From Akkermansiaceae bacterium (GTDB taxonomy: Bacteria > Verrucomicrobiota > Verrucomicrobiia > Verrucomicrobiales > Akkermansiaceae): a stretch of DNA of 5,024 nt. The translations under genes and the position numbers were made by a program. The notes under the pieces are model-generated. The model saw only the letters and a program-made list of their open reading frames with translations. It was not told where the DNA came from and did not search any database. Where the stretch lies: contig JALOTR010000569.1 of assembly GCA_025457805.1 (NCBI GenBank), forward strand, positions 1 through 5,024, read 5' to 3'. Of this stretch, positions 1 to 5,024 are shown piece by piece. Every line of letters starts with the position of its first letter. Position 1 is the stretch's first letter.

Positions 1-314
1 CTTACACTTCCCCAAAAGAAAAATCGATAAATCCACCATCCAATAGTATTACGATTCTCCTCTAACTTAAAAGAATATTACTTTGATATTAAATCTCTTC
101 TTATTGATTATCATCTTACTATCCTTTTGATCGTTATTGCCTCGGTTCATTATTTTTTGTTGCATCTTTAGCTGCCTATGGCTTGACACCCTCCTTTTCA
201 GGATTTGAGAAGGTGTATTTAGGAACTATGATTGAGGATCGTAGTAATTTGCAGATGTTCCTTTGAAGCATAGTGGGCTTAATTAATATTAAAAATTGAT
301 TTTTGCAGAATTAA
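1..314. other. AT-rich stretch without a supported gene
   Basis: About 31% GC by hand count up to position 345, against about 60% in a sampled line of the coding region beside it. Both strands hold only very short open frames. The longest I noted is a 31-residue minus-strand frame (271 to 176) with no ribosome binding site or recognisable motif. Positions 193-213 can form an 8-bp stem (CCTTTTCA / TGAGAAGG, one G-T pair) around a 5-base loop, but no T-tract follows on either strand. Positions 291-304 form a short A/T-only dyad, just downstream of the stop of the large gene on its own strand; it is at best a very weak terminator. No tRNA, transposase fragment, direct repeat array or convincing promoter was recognised. 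The abrupt change in composition suggests a junction: foreign DNA, a chimeric join or an unusual intergenic region. Confidence 0.6.
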
Positions 315-3179
315 TCAAATATATTTTAATATAATTAACCACACATGCGCTTTTGGTTGAACCAGATCGATGGCTCCTGCACCCACCCGGTAGAATGCGG
401 CATCATCCGGCGAGACAAACACATCGGGAAGCGCGAGTTGTTTGTTTCCACCCACTGTGACGGGGGATGGCAAACCGCTGAGCGGTGCCCAGGTTTGGAG
501 TGTCGCGGAGGATTCGATTTGATGTTGTTTGAAAGGCAGATCGGTCCAGGAAAGCACGAGGTCCTGTTGATCCCGCCATGATGTGAGTTCGAAGTGCGAA
601 TCCGGATCATCGGGATCGGTGCCGGCGAGGTTTTCCTGGAGGTTGCTCATGCCATCGCCATCATCATCCGCCGCCGCATTGCGCGGGCTGCCGCCACTCC
701 AGAGCAACCAGGCATCGGACAAACCATCGCCATCAAGGTCCGCAAGGTTGCCATTGAAGGTGAACCATGCGGGCAGGCTTGTGGATGAAAGCGGATCCGA
801 GCCATGCTTCAACTCCACCGCGTCCGGCGCACCATCCCCATCCGTATCCGCCATGCGGGGATGGGTTCCTGTTAGATATTCCTTCAGATTGCTGAGCCCG
901 TCCGCATCCGCATCCTGCGCGGCATCGGTGGAGTTGGAGGGATTGAAAAGATGGGTTGTTTCCCATGCATCCGGCATGCCGTCGTTGTCGCTGTCCGGCG
1001 TGGTCAGCGGTGTGGCGGAAATCACGGCCTGCACACCGGGTTCCAGAGCAAACTGGATGCGGCCGGTCTCGCCACGGTGGTTTTTCCACACACTGTTGCC
1101 TGCAAGCAGCGACGGATCGCCCGCTGCGGCATTCGGGATGTTCCAGTTGGCCAGAATCACCGGGGATGCGGGGTTGCTTAGATTCGCGATGTGGAAATTG
1201 AGATTCCACACATTCTGCACCGGGTTCGGTTGGGTGGCACTGAATTCAAAGCGCAGGGGAATGGACTCATCCTCATTTCCATAACCGCTGAAACCGAGTA
1301 GCTGCGTGCCATCGAAAGGCGGGTTGTTCCAATCGCTGTCCCAATAGGCCACGGACGGGCTTCCCACCGGATGGAATGCTCCGGGCAGTGCGCGGAATCG
1401 ATAGGTAAGGCGACCATTGAGATAACGGATGCCAATGGCGATCTGGCGGTTCCAGCCGCTTTGATTGATGTCCGCGATGGCTTCGCAAATGAGGGTTTCC
1501 GAGCCTTGGATGGCTCCGGTCATGGATTGGGAGTGATTCCAAATGATCCGCAGGTTGTCGATGCGCCAGCGCCAGGTGCGGGTGGCCGCATTCCAAACGG
1601 GCACGGGCGGCGGAATGCTCGCGGCGGAGCGGGGATCCGAACCATTCTGCAGTTCCACGGGATCGGTGAATCCGTCCGCATCGCTGTCGGCGAGAGTGGG
1701 TAGCGAATCGAAGGGAGTTCCGGAAATTTCCTCACCGTCGCTGAGACCGTCGCCATCGGTATCGGGATTGAGATTGGAAGTGCCGTGGGATGACTCGGCT
1801 CCGTCGTGGATGCCATCCCGATCGGTATCGCGGTGTTTTGGATCGGTCCCGGCGGCGAGTTCCACCGCATTGGATAGGGTGTCGCCGTCCGCATCCGCTG
1901 TGGCATCGGATACGGCGGGATTGAAGCCGTATTCGATCTCGGTGGCATCTGTCATGCCATCGCCATCGGTGTCCACCGAGCTGTGAATGATCTGGACGCC
2001 GTGAATGCCGATGACCGGGATCGCTTCACCTTCTTCCGCATCGGGATCGGCAACTGCTTCGAGAACGATGGTTTTCGATGAACCTGTTAGATTGCGATAG
2101 CGCACATAATTTCCCGGCTTGCGATCTTCGAGGGTGGTGGCGGTGATTTCCTGGAATCCGCTGAAGGGCGGGCCGGAGTTGGTGGTGAAGAAGCGTTCGC
2201 TCGCCGGATTGGAATCCAGCCTCACCACGCCAAGCGCATCCGGATAGGTGGAACCGGCATAGACGAGGATGTCATAACTCGGGTAGGGAATTCCTGTTAG
2301 ATTGAGCGTCACCGGCGTATCCGCCGTCGGGGGATTCTCGGTGAGGATCAGGCTGTTCAGCAGTTTCCCATTGCCACCGCCTTTGTGAAGTCCTTCGCCG
2401 GCATAATGATAACTCCAGGATGCGGCGGCGGTGGTGGCGATGCCGCGATGGTTCTTGAGGGCGGTCTTACTGGAAGTGAGCACCGTGCCATCCCAGATCC
2501 ATTGGGGCAACAAGGGCGAGGCGTTCCAGTGTGGCATTCGGAAATAACCTGCCGGTTCCCAAGCGCCCAGAATCGCCGAGGAAACATGCTCGCCCACGAA
2601 TTGCAGGCTGATCGCTCCCGGGAAATCAAATGGCATCGATGTGGCGAGGGCGGGGTTGCTGCCTTGCTCGATCTCGATGCCGTCCGGGATGCCGTCCCCA
2701 TCGCTATCGGCGAGCAGGGGACTGGTGAGGTTTTCTTTTCCATCCAACAAAGTGTCTCCGTCGGTATCGTCAAGCAGCGGGTTTGTTCCGAGGGTGACTT
2801 CCTGGGAATCACTGAGTCCGTCGTTGTCGCTGTCCGGATCGGTGGGGTTGGTTCCTGTTAGAAATTCCGCGAGGTTGTTTCTCCCATCGGAGTCGGGATC
2901 CGCGAGGGCATCGGCCGGGTTTCCATCATCGAGTTGATAGAGATCCTCGAACCAACGTTTCATGCCATCGTTGTCGCCATCGGCAAGGGCCAGCGTGTCG
3001 GCTTCCAGTTGCACGTAGTCGATGCTGATGTATCCGCCTGCTCCACCGCCGGTGCGTTCGATTTGAAGGACGTTGGGGCCGGTGGTCGCATTCACGGCGG
3101 AGGCGGGAGTCGTTGAAGCGGATGGTGATGTTGTGGGTGGAGTAACCGGGAATGGTGCCATTGATCCATGCGCCGCCAC
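315..3179 (-). CDS. Large secreted calcium-binding (TSP3-type repeat) protein, C-terminal 9/10 of a frameshifted gene
   Basis: Main body of a probable surface or secreted protein; the exact function is unknown. The formal GTG start at 3179 is not the real one: the first ~25 residues are out-of-frame translation of the upstream fragment, and homology-like sequence begins near 3106. Seen in order: the end of the N-terminal module (GPNVLQIERTGG...ISIDYVQLE); five DxDxDG-type motifs (2981-2652); a beta-rich domain (2633-1974); five motifs (1973-1623); a second beta-rich, possibly lectin-like domain (1607-999); five motifs (998-600); and a C-terminal module (596-387) with LSWTDLPF, QIESSATLQTW and FYRV. 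The Asp-rich motifs resemble thrombospondin type 3 / EF-hand-like calcium loops, so calcium binding and rigid spacing of the globular domains are likely. The last ~22 residues after FYRV look untypical, and the final ten or so are encoded by AT-rich DNA; the natural C-terminus may be lost. No PEP-CTERM or LPXTG anchor is visible. Confidence 0.85.
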   Translation of the reverse strand: MAAHGSMAPFPVTPPTTSPSASTTPASAVNATTGPNVLQIERTGGGAGGYISIDYVQLEADTLALADGDNDGMKRWFEDLYQLDDGNPADALADPDSDGRNNLAEFLTGTNPTDPDSDNDGLSDSQEVTLGTNPLLDDTDGDTLLDGKENLTSPLLADSDGDGIPDGIEIEQGSNPALATSMPFDFPGAISLQFVGEHVSSAILGAWEPAGYFRMPHWNASPLLPQWIWDGTVLTSSKTALKNHRGIATTAAASWSYHYAGEGLHKGGGNGKLLNSLILTENPPTADTPVTLNLTGIPYPSYDILVYAGSTYPDALGVVRLDSNPASERFFTTNSGPPFSGFQEITATTLEDRKPGNYVRYRNLTGSSKTIVLEAVADPDAEEGEAIPVIGIHGVQIIHSSVDTDGDGMTDATEIEYGFNPAVSDATADADGDTLSNAVELAAGTDPKHRDTDRDGIHDGAESSHGTSNLNPDTDGDGLSDGEEISGTPFDSLPTLADSDADGFTDPVELQNGSDPRSAASIPPPVPVWNAATRTWRWRIDNLRIIWNHSQSMTGAIQGSETLICEAIADINQSGWNRQIAIGIRYLNGRLTYRFRALPGAFHPVGSPSVAYWDSDWNNPPFDGTQLLGFSGYGNEDESIPLRFEFSATQPNPVQNVWNLNFHIANLSNPASPVILANWNIPNAAAGDPSLLAGNSVWKNHRGETGRIQFALEPGVQAVISATPLTTPDSDNDGMPDAWETTHLFNPSNSTDAAQDADADGLSNLKEYLTGTHPRMADTDGDGAPDAVELKHGSDPLSSTSLPAWFTFNGNLADLDGDGLSDAWLLWSGGSPRNAAADDDGDGMSNLQENLAGTDPDDPDSHFELTSWRDQQDLVLSWTDLPFKQHQIESSATLQTWAPLSGLPSPVTVGGNKQLALPDVFVSPDDAAFYRVGAGAIDLVQPKAHVWLIILKYI
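600..998 (-). repeat. Calcium-binding DxDxDG repeat block 3 (five motifs)
   Basis: Encodes DSDNDGM, DADADGL, DTDGDGA, DLDGDGL and DDDGDGM. The block contains two related ~48-residue units of the form 'DGMPDAWE ... DA..DADGLSNLKEYLTGTHP', a unit style frequent in secreted Verrucomicrobiota and Planctomycetota proteins. It leads directly into the C-terminal FYRV module. Confidence 0.85.
868..2862 (-). repeat. Four copies of the 9-mer TCTAACAGG (plus strand CCTGTTAGA)
   Basis: Exact copies on the plus strand lie at 868-876, 2083-2091, 2293-2301 and 2854-2862; only these four 9-base sites are meant, not the whole span. All are in the same orientation and reading frame and encode Leu-Thr-Gly as CTA-ACA-GGA/GGT after a codon ending in T. 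Two are inside calcium-repeat units (FLTGTNP, YLTGTHP) and two in the unrelated beta-rich domain (NLTGIPYP, NLTGSSKT). I saw no further exact copy in the window. Whether this is a genome-wide signal word or local coincidence cannot be decided here. Confidence 0.5.
1623..1973 (-). repeat. Calcium-binding DxDxDG repeat block 2 (five motifs)
   Basis: Encodes DTDGDGM, DADGDT, DTDRDGI, DTDGDGL and DSDADGF, with intervening GFNP, ELAAGTDP and ELQNGSDP segments. It again has five motifs and sits between the two ~200-residue domains. On the plus strand this gives the recurring 'ccatcgccatcggt / tccgcatcc' texture. The repeats are degenerate at DNA level, so this is a protein repeat and not a satellite array. 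Confidence 0.85.
2652..2981 (-). repeat. Calcium-binding DxDxDG repeat block 1 (five motifs)
   Basis: Encodes five Asp-rich motifs in order: GDNDGM, DPDSDGR, DSDNDGL, DTDGDT and DSDGDGI. They are spaced by segments such as LAEFLTGTNP and VTLGTNP. The pattern D-x-D/N-x-D-G followed by hydrophobic residue, x-D, x-x-E matches thrombospondin type 3-like calcium loops. It links the N-terminal module to the first large beta-rich domain. Confidence 0.85.
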
Positions 3180-3564
3180 CGATCAGATCGACCGTGACAC
3201 GCAGCAGCGAGGACGGGCTGGTTTGCGCACTGTTGAGAGGGAAGTGGATGCGGTTTCGCGGATCGCTGGAAGTGACGGCGCGTTCGAATCGGGTGACGAG
3301 TTCATTGCTGGCCAAGCTGCCGATGGGGGCCGGGTAGGTGCCGGCGAAATAGTAATCGTCGTCCAACGCAGTGGCGGAACCGGGCGCATTGTTCGGGACG
3401 AAATTTTCCTGCGAAAACGGAGCGACCGCGCCGTCATCGGTGCCCAGTTGCCAGACACTTTCAAACGAAGTGGCATGAACCGCGGTGGCGAGCAGCGCGG
3501 TGGACAGGATGAAACTCAGGGGAGGGAGGCACATGGGAATTCGGCGGAATTCTGTGGTGCGCAA
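2926..3564 (-). CDS. N-terminal fragment of the same secreted protein, with signal peptide
   Basis: 5' part of the large TSP3-repeat gene. There are two candidate starts. TTG at 3564 follows an in-frame TGA directly, has GGAG ten bases upstream (3578-3575) and gives an n-region with three arginines. ATG at 3534 has no Shine-Dalgarno sequence and gives an uncharged n-region. I slightly prefer the TTG. Either way the hydrophobic core LSFILSTALLATAVHA ends in a plausible signal peptidase I site, VHA|TS. The mature part contains VWQLGTDDG, FSQENF, DDDYYFAGTYP and a strand-rich segment ending HNITIRFNDS, a module I associate with secreted verrucomicrobial proteins. After about 3107 the frame is wrong: the remaining ~60 residues, Arg/His/Pro-rich to the stop at 2926, are not real protein. 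Joined to the downstream frame by dropping one base, the gene encodes 1,082 residues from the TTG or 1,072 from the ATG. Confidence 0.8.
   Translation of the reverse strand: MRTTEFRRIPMCLPPLSFILSTALLATAVHATSFESVWQLGTDDGAVAPFSQENFVPNNAPGSATALDDDYYFAGTYPAPIGSLASNELVTRFERAVTSSDPRNRIHFPLNSAQTSPSSLLRVTVDLIGGGAWINGTIPGYSTHNITIRFNDSRLRRECDHRPQRPSNRTHRRWSRRIHQHRLRATGSRHAGPCRWRQRWHETLVRGSLSTR
3095..3112 (-). other. Probable single-base frameshift in the large gene
   Basis: The upstream frame makes sense up to ...TIRFNDS and the downstream frame from ...AVNATTGPNVLQIER. Going from one to the other needs one base skipped on the minus strand. Deleting one C from the CCC run (plus-strand GGG at 3105-3107) gives a smooth join, NDSASAVNATTG, with no other change. 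A single extra base in a short homopolymer fits a sequencing or assembly error, or a recent inactivating mutation. No typical programmed +1 signal, such as a stop or rare codon at the shift point, is present. Confidence 0.8.
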
Positions 3565-3571
3565 TCACACC
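3537..3571 (-). promoter_or_regulatory. Two tandem hairpins at the candidate start codons of the large gene
   Basis: In the transcript, GGTGTG-ATTG-CGCACC (3571-3556, 6-bp stem with one G-U pair) holds the TTG start within its loop and closing pair. Three bases later GAATTC-CGCC-GAATTC (3552-3537, 6-bp perfect stem) ends two bases before the ATG at 3534. Both could mask initiation. No ligand-binding structure is recognised, and chance formation of such short stems is possible. Confidence 0.3.
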
Positions 3572-3616
3572 GCGCTCCGCCGCATTGCAACAGGGGAACG
3601 GGCACAACTTTCACCG

Positions 3617-3632
3617 TCGGGAATATTCCCGA
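3617..3632. promoter_or_regulatory. Perfect 16-bp palindrome TCGGGAATATTCCCGA, possible operator
   Basis: A perfect inverted repeat lies between the two genes, 53 bp upstream of the TTG start and 83 bp upstream of the ATG start of the large secreted protein. Its length and symmetry suit a dimeric DNA-binding regulator. No T-tract follows on either strand, so it is not a typical terminator. I do not recognise it as the site of a known regulator, and no clear -35/-10 pair is visible around it. Confidence 0.4.
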
Positions 3633-3651
3633 AAACCGGCCGAAGTCCCAG

Positions 3652-3680
3652 AAAAAAGTGATCCTCAAGAGACCGGACCA
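3652..3680 (-). terminator. Possible weak rho-independent terminator of the oxidoreductase gene
   Basis: On the minus strand TGGTCC (3680-3675) can pair with GGATCA (3664-3659) around a 10-base loop that contains the TGA stop (3667-3665). It is followed by C and six T's (3657-3652). The stem is only 6 bp with one G-U pair, so efficiency would be low. If it works, the downstream gene needs its own promoter in the short leader. Confidence 0.35.
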
Positions 3681-5024
3681 AAGCACCGCACCGCAAAGAG
3701 CGCGGCGGGGACGTGGAGTGACGGCGTGAGAATCTGAATCTCCAAGGCAGAGGTCGTGACCGGCGCGTCGAGTTTCACCACGCAGCGCGTCTGGTGGTTA
3801 TCGGCGATTTCCGCGAGCAGTCGGGTGGCGGCGCGGCTGGCGATGGCGGTGTGACCGGAGCCAGCCTCCGTTTTCTCATCCTCTGCGGAAATGCGCACCT
3901 CGCGAACGCAGAAGGGCATGTCGCGCTCCGGGTGACCCATCAGGACGGACTCCATCGGGTGATCGAAATCCGTGTCGAAGTCCAACTCGATGCTGTCAAT
4001 CGTCTGCGGAGTGTCCCAGTGCAGGCGGACGACCGGTTGCTCGTGGGCAAAATCCGCGACCCATGCATTGGTGGCACGGGTGGGGCGGCTGATGCCATTG
4101 ACGAGGTTGCTCGCGGCGAAAGCACGTAGCGGCGGCTCGATTTGGATCGCGAGGTTCTTGCCAAGCGGGCGGCGCTTGGGCGTCCAGAACTCGAAGGTAT
4201 CCACGCCGATGCCGGGTGGCGGCGATTGCACGGCGGATTTGGCCACCGCCTTGTTGCAGGCTTGGCAGAGCGAGATCACGCCGGAGACTCGCTGGTCGCT
4301 GAGGTGCGCGGAGATGGATGTATTGGCGATCAGGCAAACGAACGCATAGCGGGTGCAATCGATTTCCTGCTGGAAGGCGAGCCGGATTTTCTGGTTGGTG
4401 CCGGGTTTGAGCGGAATTTCCAGGACTTCGAGCGTTTGGTCCGGAGTGTGGTTTTCCGGATTTCCACTGATGCGGAGTTCGGCATGGAGGGTGGTGGCCT
4501 CGGACACGTCGAGGGTGACCTCCACGGCGGGCATGGCACCTTCGGAAACAGGCAGCATCATCGCCCACGATTCATTGAGAAGAAGCGTCTCGCCACAGTC
4601 GCTGAGAGAGGAAAGCGCGAGTTCGCTGGTGGCGGAAATCTGGGCATCTTTTGCAAGATCGCCGGGAAGGCTGGCAACAAGGCTGGGGATGTATTGGCCG
4701 GAGCGGAGCAGGCGTTGTTGGAGTTCCCGCATTTTTCCTTCTTCGAGAAGACTGCGGGGTGAAATGCCATCCCGCAGGCAGATGGCAGCCGCCATGCCGA
4801 CGGCTTGCGCACCATGGGCGCAGGTTGCCATGACGCGGGTGCTGGCGAAGGCCACATGCGTCGCGCTGATGATGCGGCCGGCGAGCATGAGGTTGCTGAT
4901 GTTGCGGCTATACATGCAGCGCCACGGAATCTGATAGACGCCTTTGGAATGCCATTGGGTGCAGCCGGGAAGTGGGCTGAAAACTCCATCCACCGGGTGG
5001 AGGTCGATGGCCCAGCCGCCGAAG
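3665..5024 (-). CDS. FAD-dependent oxidoreductase with C-terminal discoidin-like domain (5' end outside window)
   Basis: C-terminal 452 residues of a flavoprotein of the 'FAD-dependent oxidoreductase' type (PF12831-like); substrate unknown. The frame is open to the window edge, so the GTG at 4993 is internal; upstream codons read FGGWAIDLHPVDGV. Diagnostic stretches are GVYQIPWRCMYSRN, NLMLAGRIISATHVA and RVMATCAHGAQAVGMAAA, the usual C-terminal end of the FAD-binding fold (5024 to about 4754). After a short helical segment comes a strand-rich middle domain (about 4650-4130) containing a CxxC pair (LCQACNK). Last is a discoidin / F5/8 type C-like module (about 4123-3668): NLVNGISRPTRATNAWVAD, VRLHWDTPQTIDSIELDFD, VREVRISAE, and a final ALEIQIL...AALFAVRCF. 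Such tails often bind carbohydrate. The gene is co-directional with the secreted protein downstream, with a gap of about 100 bp to the TTG or 130 bp to the ATG. The N-terminal GxGxxG nucleotide-binding motif is expected outside the window. The family call is firm; the tail assignment is by pattern. Confidence 0.85.
   Translation of the reverse strand, partial: FGGWAIDLHPVDGVFSPLPGCTQWHSKGVYQIPWRCMYSRNISNLMLAGRIISATHVAFASTRVMATCAHGAQAVGMAAAICLRDGISPRSLLEEGKMRELQQRLLRSGQYIPSLVASLPGDLAKDAQISATSELALSSLSDCGETLLLNESWAMMLPVSEGAMPAVEVTLDVSEATTLHAELRISGNPENHTPDQTLEVLEIPLKPGTNQKIRLAFQQEIDCTRYAFVCLIANTSISAHLSDQRVSGVISLCQACNKAVAKSAVQSPPPGIGVDTFEFWTPKRRPLGKNLAIQIEPPLRAFAASNLVNGISRPTRATNAWVADFAHEQPVVRLHWDTPQTIDSIELDFDTDFDHPMESVLMGHPERDMPFCVREVRISAEDEKTEAGSGHTAIASRAATRLLAEIADNHQTRCVVKLDAPVTTSALEIQILTPSLHVPAALFAVRCFGPVS

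Noticed and set aside
193..213. 8-bp hairpin in the AT-rich stretch as terminator of the large gene
   Set aside because: On the gene's strand no T-tract follows the stem, and it lies about 100 bases past the stop codon.
183..266. TTGACA (183-188) and a 12-codon plus-strand frame with AGGA before ATG (228-266)
   Set aside because: No acceptable -10 element at 16-18 bp, the peptide is too short to support, and such strings are expected in AT-rich DNA.
176..271. 31-residue minus-strand frame in the AT-rich stretch
   Set aside because: No ribosome binding site, no recognisable motif, and the length is within chance.
583..1284. Long plus-strand open frame opposite the large gene, and similar ones at 1543-1986, 2385-2861, 3073-3729 and 4142-4762
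   Set aside because: They are antisense to well-supported coding sequence, rich in Ser/Pro/Arg/Gly from reversed Asp-Gly codons, and have no recognisable domain. GC-rich DNA gives few antisense stops.
600..2981. Recurring 'catcgccatcggt' and 'tccgcatcc' strings that might suggest a CRISPR or satellite array
   Set aside because: Spacing and sequence follow the in-frame calcium-binding protein repeats; units are degenerate and there are no unique equal-length spacers.
3095..3112. Programmed ribosomal frameshift as an explanation for the split gene
   Set aside because: No slippery run followed by a stop or rare codon, and no clear stimulatory structure; a one-base indel in CCC is simpler.
4991..4993. 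GTG at 4993 as the start of the oxidoreductase
   Set aside because: The frame stays open upstream with family-like sequence (GGWAIDLHPV) to the window edge, so this codon is an internal valine.

Overview
The window has two parts that differ in base composition. Positions 1 to about 345 are AT-rich (about 31% GC by hand count) and hold no gene I can support. The rest is GC-rich (about 60% in a sampled line) and carries two genes, both on the minus strand. The organism is probably a free-living member of the Verrucomicrobiota or a close relative. This is an inference from protein style: a large secreted protein with calcium-binding DxDxDG repeats, an N-terminal module and a C-terminal 'W...Y/H-x-I/V-E-x-S-x-x-L-x-x-W...FYRV' module of the kind common in that group, next to an FAD-dependent oxidoreductase fused to a discoidin-like domain.

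Layout in the direction of transcription, right to left. (1) 5024 to 3665: the C-terminal 452 residues of an FAD-dependent oxidoreductase whose 5' end lies outside the window. (2) 3664 to 3565: a short intergenic stretch with a possible terminator, a perfect 16-bp palindrome and two small hairpins at the next gene's candidate starts. (3) 3564 to 315: one very large secreted protein gene, broken by a single-base frameshift near 3106 so that it appears as two overlapping reading frames. Removing one C from a CCC run (minus strand) restores a coherent protein of about 1,080 residues: signal peptide, N-terminal module, three blocks of five calcium-binding repeats separated by two beta-rich domains of about 200 residues, and a C-terminal beta-sandwich. 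(4) 314 to 1: the AT-rich stretch. The gene's last ten or so codons run into it, so the natural 3' end may have been replaced.

No functional link between the two genes can be proved. Secreted calcium-dependent surface proteins and oxidoreductases with carbohydrate-binding-like tails often accompany polysaccharide use in these bacteria, and the pair would fit that setting.

The least expected signal is a DNA word, not a gene. TCTAACAGG (plus strand CCTGTTAGA) occurs four times, always in the same orientation and reading frame. It encodes every Leu-Thr-Gly in the big protein with one fixed codon choice, although the other Leu-Thr pairs in that protein use different codons. I see no classical novel defence or mobile system here.
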